DNA from: an uncultured Acidimicrobiales bacterium
GTDB lineage: Bacteria; Actinomycetota; Acidimicrobiia; Acidimicrobiales; CADCSY01
DNA length: 33,147 bases
Assembly: GCA_902805555.1 (NCBI GenBank)
Contig: CADCSY010000012.1
Span: 1-33,147 of the forward strand
Direction of reading: 5' to 3'
The translations under genes were made by a program, and so were the position numbers. Below are positions 22,809-31,753 of this stretch, one piece after another (position 1 is the stretch's first letter; every line of letters starts with the position of its first letter). The notes beneath the pieces were generated by a model. That model did no database searches. It saw nothing but the letters and a program-made list of their open reading frames with translations, and was not told the origin of the DNA.

Positions 22809-23804
22809 TCACCAGGCGTCCATCAGCAGGGCCAGGTGCTCGAGCCGGGGCTCGAGGTCGTACGTCGTGGCGCTGACCATGACCTCGTCGGCAGCCGTGG
22901 TGCGGACGAGCTCGTCGAGCCCGGCGACCGCCGTGGCGGGCGAGCCGACGATCCGGGTCGAAGGCATGGCGAGGGCGACAGGGAGCAGCGGGTGCGAGGC
23001 CGCCGCGGCGGGTGAGATGAGCGGCGCGCGCCGGCCCGTCCTGATGCCGTGGCTCATGAGCTGGCCGGGGGCCGCCTGCCACGCCGCCTCCTCGTCGGTG
23101 GACGCGACGAGGACGCTGGCGGTGACGATGGCGTGCGGGGCGTCGAGCGCCGGCGACGGACGGAACGCCTCCCGGTACAGGCCCAGCGCCTCGAGCGTTC
23201 CGCCCATCCCGAAGTGGTGGGCGAACGCGAAGGGGAGGCCGAGCACCCCCGCCAGCTGGGCGCTGTAGCCGCTCGAGCCGAGGAGCAGGATCTGGGGGCT
23301 CGACGACGCAACAGGCGTCGCGCTGAAGTGCTCCCACAGGCCGCCCTCCCCCCTGACGTCGCCGAGGAGGCCCATGACGTCGAGGAGGTCCCTGGGGAAC
23401 GAGTCGACGCCCTGAGCGTCGCGCCGCAGCGCGGCGGCGGTCCGCTGGTCGGCGCCCGGCGCCCGGCCCAGCCCGAGGTCGATCCGGCCAGGGTGGAGCG
23501 CCTCGAGCGCGGCGATCTGCTCGGCGACGACGAGGGGCGGGTGGTTCGGGAGCATGATGCCGCCCGAGCCCACCCGGATCCGCTCGGTCATGGCGGCGAG
23601 GTGGGCCATCAGCACCGGCGGCGAGGTGCTCGCGATCGAGGGCATGTTGTGGTGCTCTGCGACCCAGAAGCGCCGGTACCCGAGCGCCTCGGCGCGCTGT
23701 GCCATCGCTGTCGTCTCCGCCAGCGCCCGCGTGCTCGACCCGCCCTCGGCGACGACCGCGAGGTCGAGCACGGACAGGGGCGGGCGCTGGTGGTCGGCGG
23801 TCAC
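22809..23804 (-). CDS. Luciferase-like (LLM class) flavin-dependent oxidoreductase, MsnO8-type
   Basis: This 331-residue TIM-barrel monooxygenase-like protein uses reduced FMN or F420. The LLM signature is clear: [37 protein letters not shown] (about 42-59), [20 protein letters not shown], then [19 protein letters not shown]. The later [20 protein letters not shown] marks the phosphate-binding end of the barrel. GTG 23804 is chosen because it begins just before the first strand. It is divergent from the SDR operon. The substrate is unknown. Confidence 0.9.
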   Translation of the reverse strand: MTADHQRPPLSVLDLAVVAEGGSSTRALAETTAMAQRAEALGYRRFWVAEHHNMPSIASTSPPVLMAHLAAMTERIRVGSGGIMLPNHPPLVVAEQIAALEALHPGRIDLGLGRAPGADQRTAAALRRDAQGVDSFPRDLLDVMGLLGDVRGEGGLWEHFSATPVASSSPQILLLGSSGYSAQLAGVLGLPFAFAHHFGMGGTLEALGLYREAFRPSPALDAPHAIVTASVLVASTDEEAAWQAAPGQLMSHGIRTGRRAPLISPAAAASHPLLPVALAMPSTRIVGSPATAVAGLDELVRTTAADEVMVSATTYDLEPRLEHLALLMDAW

Positions 23805-23940
23805 CCCCCGGTCAACGCCGCTGACGAGGTCCGGCTTCCCCGAGTCCTGCCCGTTGCCGCCGGCCGCCGGCTCGGTGACCCGGCGCACGTGCACGTCCAC
23901 GGCCGGACCCGAGCGGGAGTGGGGGCTCGGGACCGGCGCC

Positions 23941-23970
23941 TTGACCCGCCCGCTGGTCGCGCGGTAGCGA
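23941..23970 (+). promoter_or_regulatory. Candidate promoter of the SDR-MaoC operon
   Basis: TTGACC (23941-23946), an 18-base spacer and TAGCGA (23965-23970) fit a sigma-70 promoter reading towards the SDR gene, 51 bases before its ATG. Confidence 0.4.
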
Positions 23971-23978
23971 GAGGGGGG

Positions 23979-23995
23979 CGGCGCCGACGGCGCCG
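23979..23995. repeat. Palindrome at the predicted transcript start of the SDR operon
   Basis: CGGCGCC and GGCGCCG pair perfectly around GAC. The position, 9 bases after the candidate -10, suits an operator or a 5' mRNA hairpin. Confidence 0.5.
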
Positions 23996-24021
23996 TCCGG
24001 GCGAGCCACGGGGGCAGCTGC

Positions 24022-24930
24022 ATGGGGATCTGCGAGGGTCGCGTCGTCGTGGTCACCGGCGCGGGCCGCGGCATCGGGCGCGAGCACGCGCTCGAGTTCG
24101 CCCGGCAGGGGGCCAAGGTGGTGGTGAACGACCTGGGCGCCGAGGTGGACGGTGCCGGGTCGTCGGCGGGGCCGGCGGGCGAGGTCGTCGACCTCATCCG
24201 TGACCGCGGTGGCGAGGCGGTGGCCGACGGGGAGGACGTCTCCGACTGGGACGGCGCCCGGCGGCTCGTCGACCGGGCGGTCGACGTGTTCGGGGACCTC
24301 CACGTGCTCGTCAACAACGCCGGCATCCTCCGCGACCGGATGCTCGTCAACATGGAGGAGGCCGAGTGGGACGCCGTCGTCAAGGTCCACCTGAAGGGCA
24401 CCTTCGCCCCGTCCCGCTGGGCCGCCAGCTACTGGCGTGAGCGGTCGAAGGCGGGTGATGCCAACGACGCCCGCATCATCAACACGAGCTCGTCATCGGG
24501 CATCTACGGCAACGTCGGCCAGACGAACTACGGGGCGGCCAAGGCGGGCATCGCCTCGTTCACGGTCATCGCCGCCAAGGAGCTGGCCCGCTACGGCATC
24601 ACGGTGAACGCCATCGCCCCCGGCGCCCGCACCCGCATGACCGAGAACCTGAGCGGGGCCGCGTCGCGCGAGGTGGAGCCCGGCGAGTTCGACGCGCGCG
24701 CTCCCGACAACATCGCCCCCCTCGTGGTCTGGCTCGGCAGCGAGCAGGCGGCGGGTGTGACGGGGCGGGTGTTCAACGTCGCCGGGGGCCGCATCAGCGT
24801 GGCCGAGGGGTGGAAGGCGGGCCCCGGCTTCGACAAGGGCGCCCGCTGGGACCCCGAGGAGCTCGGCACGGTCATCCCGGACCTCGTGGCCGAGGCCCAG
24901 CCCAATGCCGACATGCGCGGCGCGGTCTGA
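24022..24930 (+). CDS. Short-chain dehydrogenase/reductase, 3-hydroxyacyl-CoA dehydrogenase-like (MFE-2 type)
   Basis: This 302-residue classical SDR resembles the dehydrogenase domain of peroxisomal multifunctional enzyme 2 and its mycobacterial relatives. NAD(P)-binding marks are [20 protein letters not shown] (12-31), Asp37 (NAD preference), NNAG at 98-101 and the catalytic Ser (156-159 region, NTSSSSG), Tyr170 and Lys174 in [10 protein letters not shown]-terminal extension of about 60 residues follows the core ([12 protein letters not shown] to the end). The ATG follows GGGGGCAGC. It begins a four-gene run with two MaoC-type hotdog proteins, matching a split MFE-2. Confidence 0.88.
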   Translation: MGICEGRVVVVTGAGRGIGREHALEFARQGAKVVVNDLGAEVDGAGSSAGPAGEVVDLIRDRGGEAVADGEDVSDWDGARRLVDRAVDVFGDLHVLVNNAGILRDRMLVNMEEAEWDAVVKVHLKGTFAPSRWAASYWRERSKAGDANDARIINTSSSSGIYGNVGQTNYGAAKAGIASFTVIAAKELARYGITVNAIAPGARTRMTENLSGAASREVEPGEFDARAPDNIAPLVVWLGSEQAAGVTGRVFNVAGGRISVAEGWKAGPGFDKGARWDPEELGTVIPDLVAEAQPNADMRGAV

Positions 24931-24970
24931 CCGTCCCCGCACGTCGAACCACGACCCCACAGGAGACGAC

Positions 24971-25489
24971 ATGGCAGTGAAGCGCTTCCCGGTCGAGGCC
25001 GGTCACATCTTGATGTTCGCCCGCAGCATCGGCGACCCCAACCCCGTCTACGAGGACGAGGAGCAGGCCGTGGCCGGTGAGGCGGGCGGCATCATCGCCC
25101 CGCCGACGTTCGTCCAGGCGAGCGCCCAGTTCGATCCCGACTACTTCCTGCGGCCCAAGATCGGACAGCCCTGGTTCGGCTCGGGCAAGGAGCCGTCGGG
25201 CGTTGCCCGCCAGGTCTCCGGAGGCGGGAGCTCCGGGGGAGGCGGCGGCGGAGGTGGGGGCGGGGGCGGGCTGCACGCCGAGCAGCACTACGAGTACCAC
25301 CGCCCGCTGCGGGCCGGCGACGTCCTCACCGCCACCACCACACCCGGCACGACCTGGGAGAAGGAGGGGCGCCGCGCCGGCAAGCTCGTCTTCTCCGAGA
25401 GCGTCACCGAGTACCGGGACCAGGACGGCGAGCTCGTCGTCACCGCCCGGGGCATCGGCGTGCGCACCGAGCGGCCGGTGGAGGGCTGA
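24971..25489 (+). CDS. FAS1-like/MaoC N-terminal hotdog dehydratase subunit with polyglycine loop
   Basis: This 172-residue protein resembles the HadA-type, non-catalytic N-terminal hotdog half of 3-hydroxyacyl-CoA dehydratases: IGDPNPVYEDEEQAV, GIIAPPTFVQA, LHAEQHYEYHRPLRAGDVLT, and FSESVTEYRDQDGELV. A glycine run of 15 out of 18 residues (about 83-100, SGGGSSG then all Gly) lies between the first and second halves, where relatives usually have a short loop. It starts at ATG 24971 behind AGGAGACG. The next gene begins one base after its stop; the two would form a heterodimer. Confidence 0.82.
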   Translation: MAVKRFPVEAGHILMFARSIGDPNPVYEDEEQAVAGEAGGIIAPPTFVQASAQFDPDYFLRPKIGQPWFGSGKEPSGVARQVSGGGSSGGGGGGGGGGGGLHAEQHYEYHRPLRAGDVLTATTTPGTTWEKEGRRAGKLVFSESVTEYRDQDGELVVTARGIGVRTERPVEG

Positions 25490-25490
25490 G

Positions 25491-25913
25491 ATGGCGCTGC
25501 AGGCCAGCGCGCTCGAGGTGGGCGCCACCTTCGAGGCCACGCTCGTGGAGGACCTCAAGCGCACCCAGATCGTCCAGTACGCAGGCGCATCCGGCGACTA
25601 CAACCCCTTGCACACCGACGAGGTCTTCGCCACCCAGGTGGCGGGCTACCCGTCGGTGTTCGCCCACGGCATGCTCACCATGGGGATGACCGGGCGCCTC
25701 CTCACCGACACCGTGGGCGACGGCCGCCTGACGCGCTTCGGCGGGCGGTTCACCTCCCAGGTGTGGCCGGGTGACACGCTCACGGCCACGGCCAGGGTCG
25801 AGGCCGTGCGGGAGGAGGACGGCCAGCACCTCGTCGACCTCAGCGTCGAGACGGCGAACCAGGACGGTGTCACCGTCTTCTCCGGTACCGCCACCGCCCG
25901 GGTCGACCCCTAG
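25491..25913 (+). CDS. MaoC-type hotdog hydratase subunit
   Basis: This 140-residue protein carries the catalytic hydratase-2 motif YAGASGDYNPLHTD (about 32-45), with the Asp-His pair in SGDYNPLH, and FAHGMLTMGMTG near 58-69. It corresponds to HadB or the hydratase domain of MFE-2, which adds water to trans-2-enoyl-CoA to give (3R)-hydroxyacyl-CoA, the substrate of the upstream SDR. Only one base separates it from the previous stop. Confidence 0.88.
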   Translation: MALQASALEVGATFEATLVEDLKRTQIVQYAGASGDYNPLHTDEVFATQVAGYPSVFAHGMLTMGMTGRLLTDTVGDGRLTRFGGRFTSQVWPGDTLTATARVEAVREEDGQHLVDLSVETANQDGVTVFSGTATARVDP

Positions 25914-25922
25914 CGACGTCCG

Positions 25923-27443
25923 GTGACCGAGACGACCGGCGCCGTCGCCACCGCCGACCCAGACGTCGTCGTCGTCGGCGCCAGCTCGGCGGGGGTGGGT
26001 GCGGCGGTCGGTGCCGCCCGGTCGGGGGCACGGGTGCTGCTGGTCGAGCCGACCGGCCGGGTCGGGGGGATGCTGACCAATGGCGTCACCACCGACATGC
26101 AACGTCGGGACGCATCCACCGGGGCGTTCGACGAGTGGCGACGCCTCGTCGGGGCTGCCTACCGGGACCACCCGGACGCCGACCTGGCGGCCGGCGGCTT
26201 CAACGCCGAGCCGGACGTCGCCCTCGCTGCGGTGAACGCACTGCTCGATGAGCCCGGGATCACCCTCAGGACCCTGTCGGGCGTGCTCGGCGCCAACGTG
26301 GAGGACCGCAGGATCACCGACGTCACCTTCGGGGGCGGGTGGGGCGCGACGAAGGTCAGGGCGCCGGTGTACGTCGACGCCACCCCGGAGGGCGACCTGC
26401 TCGGCTTGGTCGGGGCGGAGGGCCGGGACTGGGTCGTCGGCCGCGAGGGTCGTGACGTGTACGGGGAGAGCCTGGCGCCCGAGGTGGGGGACCGGCTGCA
26501 GCAGGCCTACACCTACCGGCTCACGATCCAGGTCGACGGGCGCACCGACTACGAGGTGCCGGCCACCTACGAGGAGGACCGGCACCGGTACCCGCTCATC
26601 GACCGCACACCGCACGAGAAGGGCACGTGCGACATCACCCTTCCGGACGGGAGCGTCAAGCGCTACGTCGGCATGCGCATCCAGCGCTGCCTGCCCGACC
26701 GGAAGATGGACATCAACGTCGACCTGTTCGGGTTCAACCACGAGTACCCGACCGCTCGCCGGCCGGCCCGCCGGGCGGTGGAGCGCCGCCTCGCCGGGTT
26801 CGTCCTCGGCTACCTCCACTGGCTGCGCACCGAGGCGGGGATGCCCGAGCTCGGGCTCCCCGTCGACGACCACCTCGACAACGGCGGCTTCCCGACCGTG
26901 CTCTACGTGAGGGAGGGCCGCCGGGCGAAGGGCCTCGAGACGTTCACCCAGGGCAACGCGGCCCACGACTCGACCTGGCCGGCCGAGCACCGGTGGTCGG
27001 TGGCCATCGGCGAGTACGGGCTCGACTCGCACTGCGTGGGGCCGCCCGGCGGGATCTCCGGCGGGCCGACGTGCGAGGGAGGCTTCTGGTTCGGCGCCCG
27101 CCCCTACAGCATCCCGTACCACGTGATGGTGCCGGTCGGCTTCGACAACCTGCTGGTCGCAGCGGCGGTGTCCGCCAGCCACGTCGGCTGCTCGACGTTG
27201 CGCATGGAGCCGGTGCGGATGAACCTCGGCAACGCCGCAGGGATCGCCGCCGCCACCGCAGCGGCCGACGGGACGAGCGTCGCCGAGCTCGACCTCGACG
27301 TGCTGCAGCACCACCTCGTCACCCGCCAGCAGGCGCTCGTCTACGCCCCCGAGGTGCCGCCCGGTGACCCCGGCTTCGCCGACCACCAGCTGGCGCTGGT
27401 GCGGGCCGCCGGCTTCCCGAGCCCGTACCGCCTGCCCAGCTAG
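25923..27443 (+). CDS. FAD-dependent oxidoreductase (FAD_oxidored family)
   Basis: This 506-residue flavoprotein has an N-terminal Rossmann FAD site: VVVVGASSAGVGAAVGAARS, Glu near 42 in LLVEPTGRVGGMLTNG, and a C-terminal FAD segment VGFDNLLVAAAVSASHVG followed by RMNLGNAAGIAAA. The middle has YVDATPEGDLLGLVGA, characteristic of the FAD_oxidored family (seen near xanthan lyase and in putative thiazole or steroid-type oxidoreductases). GTG 25923 lies 10 bases after the MaoC stop. The substrate is unknown; co-transcription with SDR and hotdog genes points to a carboxylic-acid or ring compound. Its TAG stop shares a CTAG with the convergent gene. Confidence 0.85.
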   Translation: MTETTGAVATADPDVVVVGASSAGVGAAVGAARSGARVLLVEPTGRVGGMLTNGVTTDMQRRDASTGAFDEWRRLVGAAYRDHPDADLAAGGFNAEPDVALAAVNALLDEPGITLRTLSGVLGANVEDRRITDVTFGGGWGATKVRAPVYVDATPEGDLLGLVGAEGRDWVVGREGRDVYGESLAPEVGDRLQQAYTYRLTIQVDGRTDYEVPATYEEDRHRYPLIDRTPHEKGTCDITLPDGSVKRYVGMRIQRCLPDRKMDINVDLFGFNHEYPTARRPARRAVERRLAGFVLGYLHWLRTEAGMPELGLPVDDHLDNGGFPTVLYVREGRRAKGLETFTQGNAAHDSTWPAEHRWSVAIGEYGLDSHCVGPPGGISGGPTCEGGFWFGARPYSIPYHVMVPVGFDNLLVAAAVSASHVGCSTLRMEPVRMNLGNAAGIAAATAAADGTSVAELDLDVLQHHLVTRQQALVYAPEVPPGDPGFADHQLALVRAAGFPSPYRLPS

Positions 27444-28156
27444 AGGTCCGGTGCACCGCCATCACCGGGCGGGTCGACGGGTCGCTCCGTCGGCGCCCCG
27501 GTCGCTCCCCCCGATGACGAGCCGTCCGGCGCCCGCCGTGCGGCTGCCGCACGGTTCGCCTTCCGTGTCCGGGCCCCCCGCTTGGCGGCAGCGCTCCTGC
27601 GGCGGGCCGCTCGCTCCGCCTCGGCCACCGCCTTGGCTGCGGCGCGGGCCGCTCGGGCCTCCTGCGCCGCCGCCCGCTTGGCCTCGGCCTCGAGCACCGC
27701 GGGCGAGCGCACCGGCCACAGGTAGGGCAGGTCGTCGGGCACGTCGGGGAACAGCGGGGCGTAGCGCCCGGGGTCCTTCCGCACCAGCGCCGACCGGTGG
27801 CTCCGGTGCAGCGCCTCGTCCCCGAGCCACGGCGGCAGCGCACCTGCCGCCGCCAGCTCCTCCTGGTCCCGGATGGCCGTCACCCCGGACGAGGCCAGGT
27901 CGGCCCTGATCGTGGGCTCGCAGGTGTCGCCGAAGCCGAGGGCGCGCCACGCGTCGACGACGGCCACGCCGTATGCGCCCAGGGCCTCCTCGTAGCCCTC
28001 CCACATGAGTGCTGCGGGGTGGTGCCGCCAGGCGTAACCGGGGACGGTCAGAGCCCGCACCACCTGGATGACCTCCACCCGCTGCTTGCCGAGGCGCCGC
28101 TGGTCGAGCACCGCCGCGCTGCGGGTGAAGTCGGCGTAGGGGAGGAAGGTCTGCAC
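27440..28156 (-). CDS. MSMEG_6728 family protein with basic Ala/Arg tail
   Basis: The first 160 or so of 238 residues match what I remember as the MSMEG_6728 family, distantly related to pyrimidine-dimer DNA glycosylase (Pyr_excise): MQTFLPYADFTRSAAVLDQR, LGKQRVEVIQVVRAL, GYAWRHHPAALMWEGYEEAL, and HRSHRSALVRKDPGRYAPLF. The function is not established; DNA binding or repair is inference. From about 165 on, the chain is an Ala/Arg/Lys-rich helical tail (EARAARAAAKAVAEAERAA), then a Gly/Pro-rich end. GTG 28156 begins the conserved block. Confidence 0.8.
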   Translation of the reverse strand: MQTFLPYADFTRSAAVLDQRRLGKQRVEVIQVVRALTVPGYAWRHHPAALMWEGYEEALGAYGVAVVDAWRALGFGDTCEPTIRADLASSGVTAIRDQEELAAAGALPPWLGDEALHRSHRSALVRKDPGRYAPLFPDVPDDLPYLWPVRSPAVLEAEAKRAAAQEARAARAAAKAVAEAERAARRRSAAAKRGARTRKANRAAAARRAPDGSSSGGATGAPTERPVDPPGDGGAPDL

Positions 28157-28164
28157 CGGTCTGA

Positions 28165-28254
28165 TCAGTGCCCGGACAGGACGCCGTCCGGCCCCAGCGG
28201 GCCCGTGGACCAGGGGAGCGCGCCGGCCAGGTCGGTGGAGGTGCCGAGGTCCAC
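28165..28254 (-). CDS. Possible 29-residue peptide between two minus-strand genes
   Basis: A GTG at 28254 opens a frame of 29 codons (begins MDLGTSTDLAGALPWS, ends GVLSGH) in which every third position is G or C. It lies in the gap between the acyl-CoA synthetase stop and the MSMEG_6728-like start. It could be a small protein, a leader peptide or a decayed gene end. No homology is known to me. Confidence 0.3.
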   Translation of the reverse strand: MDLGTSTDLAGALPWSTGPLGPDGVLSGH

Positions 28255-28264
28255 GATCCGCTAC

Positions 28265-29842
<1,578 letters not shown>

Positions 29843-30105
29843 CCGGTCCCCCCGATCCCGTCCCGTCTGAGCTTGGCCTCCAGAGGCCGGAGAGGGACGC
29901 TACCCGGGCGGCGCAGCGCCGATGCTCGCCAGGGCGGCGTCGTCGAGCGGGTCGCCACCGTCGGGCACGTCGAGATCCGGTTGTCGAGCGCAGCGGGCCC
30001 GCCTCGCGTGGCGGTGTGGTCGCCGGTCCGGGGCGGCTGCTTCGTCGAGCAGGGCCTGCCCCCTCCGTAGAACGCAGGGACCGGCGGTCCGCCGCACTCC
30101 GCTCG
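29843..30105. other. Intergenic stretch with possible decayed coding DNA
   Basis: A near-perfect palindrome GGCCTC-CA-GAGGCC (29875-29888) lies about 30 bases upstream of the acyl-CoA synthetase start and may be an operator. Further on, the plus frame ending at TAG 30068-30070 reads VERVATVGHVEIRLSSAAG with high G/C at third positions but lacks a start. I cannot support a gene, only suspect gene remains. Confidence 0.3.
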
Positions 30106-30249
30106 CTACGGGCGCTCCTCGACGGGACCGGCTGTGGGCCTCCACGTGTAGCGGACGTCGGGGGCTCGCTCCACGTTGTCGTCGTCGGTCTCTTCGACCG
30201 CCACGAAGCCGTGCCGCTCGTAGAGCCGCCGGGCGCGGGCGATCTCCAC
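30106..30249 (-). pseudogene. C-terminal remnant of a GNAT acetyltransferase
   Basis: On the minus strand the frame from 30249 reads EIARARRLYERHGFVAVEET and ends ERAPDVRYTWRP before a stop. RRLYERHGF is the classic last motif of GNAT N-acetyltransferases, and the ERAPDVRY ending is familiar from full-length family members. Only about 47 residues are left; the acetyl-CoA-binding loop and everything before it are missing, and the bases upstream show no GNAT-like sequence. It is a truncated relic, not a working enzyme. Confidence 0.7.
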
Positions 30250-30291
30250 GACGCAAGTGTGGCTCGCACCACTGGTCCCGGGGGGTCGACG

Positions 30292-30310
30292 TGAGGGCCC
30301 GCGGCCCTCA
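30292..30310 (-). terminator. Perfect hairpin over the stop codon of the EEP gene
   Basis: TGAGGGCC (30292-30299) and GGCCCTCA (30303-30310) are perfect inverted copies with a 3-base loop. The minus-strand stop codon is the first part of the stem. No U-tract follows, so termination would need a factor, or the hairpin protects the mRNA end. Confidence 0.4.
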
Positions 30311-31198
30311 GGCGCTGGGGCGGTCGGGCCAGGCGATGTCGACCACGAGGCCGCTGTGGTCGCTGGCGAGCACCCCTGTCCGGGGTTCGTGGAAGGCGGG
30401 CTGTGCGTCGAGGACGCGTCCCGCCGACCCGAGCCGCTGGAAGGGGTCGCCCACGAACACGTAGTCGATGCGCTTGCGGTGGACGTTCAGGTCTGCGGCG
30501 ATGGGGTTGGTCCGCCAGTCCTGGGTGCGACCGGGGCCGTCCCCTGCCACCCGCCACGCGTCCTGGTAGAAGGTCGTCCGCCCCTCGAGGACGTGGAGCG
30601 AGGTGAGGAAGCGGATCTCGTCGCTGTCGGGCTCGGCGTTGAAGTCGCCGCAGATGATCGGGGGCATGCCGATCCGCTTCGCGCCGTGGGCGGGCACCGC
30701 GTCCCTCTCCCCCCTGGTGGCCCGCACGTGGTCGTCGATGGCGAGGACCTGGAGGAGCCGGTGGCGCCCGCCCGTCGGTGGCGCCACGAGGTGCGTCGAG
30801 AAGACGTCGAGCCCGGCGGTCCGTGCATGGAGGAGCTCCCAGGGGATCCACCCGACGAAGGGGTCCCGGTCGTCGGCCACCGGCAGGAGGTGGAGCTCGT
30901 GCTCGATGGGCCACCGGGAGAGCACGGCCGAGCCGAAGCGGCGGCTGCGGTCGGGTGACAGCCGCTCGTGGAAGGGTCCGCCGCCGAACGCCCAGGCCCA
31001 CCCACCGTCCGCCAGGTGCTCGCAGATCCAGCCGGCGGTGTTGGGGTCGGTGTCGCTCTCCCAGATCTCCTGGAGGCACACGACGTCGGGCGCCAGGTGG
31101 TCGATCCACGACACGATCTCGTGGCGCCGCTGACCCCAGCCGGGCTCGAGCAGGGAGCCTGCGTTGAGCTGGGCGATCCTGAGCCGCCCGTCGGTCAC
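30308..31198 (-). CDS. Endonuclease/exonuclease/phosphatase family hydrolase
   Basis: This 296-residue metal-dependent phosphohydrolase has the EEP fold. Marks are RIAQLNAGSLLEPGWGQ with the metal-binding Asn, VVCLQEIWES with the Glu ligand, DVFSTHLVAP, ICGDFNAEPDSDEIRFL with Asp and Asn, RIDYVFVGD, and LASDHSGLVVDI with the catalytic His. Family members cut DNA, RNA, phospholipid or nucleotide phosphodiesters; sequence does not say which here. There is no signal peptide, so it is cytoplasmic. GTG 31198 is chosen because TACCGT lies 7 bases upstream. Confidence 0.88.
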   Translation of the reverse strand: MTDGRLRIAQLNAGSLLEPGWGQRRHEIVSWIDHLAPDVVCLQEIWESDTDPNTAGWICEHLADGGWAWAFGGGPFHERLSPDRSRRFGSAVLSRWPIEHELHLLPVADDRDPFVGWIPWELLHARTAGLDVFSTHLVAPPTGGRHRLLQVLAIDDHVRATRGERDAVPAHGAKRIGMPPIICGDFNAEPDSDEIRFLTSLHVLEGRTTFYQDAWRVAGDGPGRTQDWRTNPIAADLNVHRKRIDYVFVGDPFQRLGSAGRVLDAQPAFHEPRTGVLASDHSGLVVDIAWPDRPSA

Positions 31199-31205
31199 CG
31201 GGAAG

Positions 31206-31211
31206 ACGGTA
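31206..31211 (-). promoter_or_regulatory. TACCGT -10 element of a leaderless promoter (EEP gene)
   Basis: On the minus strand TACCGT ends 7 bases before GTG 31198, with no ribosome site. Confidence 0.5.
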
Positions 31212-31282
31212 GCAACGCGCCGGTTCGGGGTCGCCCCCCACCCGTGGTCCCGGCGGCCCGGGTCCGGGGGCATGCTGGCGCG

Positions 31283-31312
31283 ATGGGGACGAGATCCACG
31301 GGGAGGGCGTGA
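31283..31312 (+). CDS. Possible 9-residue leader peptide coupled to the PPOX gene
   Basis: A CATGCT -10-like element (31271-31276) ends 6 bases before an ATG at 31283, which opens the peptide MGTRSTGRA. Its TGA (31310-31312) overlaps the ATG of the PPOX gene (TGATG). This may be a leaderless upstream frame that delivers ribosomes to the next gene by coupling. The evidence is positional only. Confidence 0.35.
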   Translation: MGTRSTGRA

Positions 31313-31725
31313 TGGCGGAGGAGGGGATGCAGCGGCTGCTGCAGGAGCGCCACCAGGGGGTGCTGGTCACGTTGAAGCGGGACGGGCGTCCGCAGCTCTC
31401 GAACATCTCCTACGTGCTGCGCGACGGCGTGATCCGCATCTCGGTGACGGACGGTCGCGCCAAGACCGCCAACCTCCGGCGCGACCCGAGGGCCAGCCTC
31501 CACGTGACGAGCGACGACTTCTGGTCCTACGTGGTGGCCGAGGGTGAGGCCGAGCTGACGCCGGTGGCCGCCGACCCGGGCGACGCCACGGTCGACGAGC
31601 TCGTCGACTACTACCGGGCGGTCCAGGGCGAGCACGACGACTGGGACGACTACCGGTCCGCCATGGTCCGCGACCGTCGCCTGATCATCCGGATCCCGGT
31701 CACGCACACCTACGGGATGGCCTAG
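31312..31725 (+). CDS. PPOX class split-barrel flavoprotein, probably F420-dependent oxidoreductase
   Basis: This 137-residue pyridoxamine-5'-phosphate-oxidase-like protein has LLQERHQGVLVTLKRDGRPQ, LSNISYVLRDGVIRISVT, KTANLRRDPRASLHVTSDDF, and the C-terminal RLIIRIPVTHTYG. In actinomycetes such proteins often bind F420 or FMN and reduce small molecules. ATG 31312 follows GGGAGGG at 4 bases; GTG 31309 is too close to that site. Its stop is 28 bases from the stop of the convergent NUDIX gene. Confidence 0.87.
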   Translation: MAEEGMQRLLQERHQGVLVTLKRDGRPQLSNISYVLRDGVIRISVTDGRAKTANLRRDPRASLHVTSDDFWSYVVAEGEAELTPVAADPGDATVDELVDYYRAVQGEHDDWDDYRSAMVRDRRLIIRIPVTHTYGMA

Positions 31726-31753
31726 CCAGGCGAGCCGGGCCGGGGGCCCCGCG

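Noticed and set aside
22809-24401. N-terminal extension of the luciferase-like gene up to 24401
   Set aside because: The added 200 residues are antisense to the SDR gene and low-complexity; the conserved protein begins near 23804.
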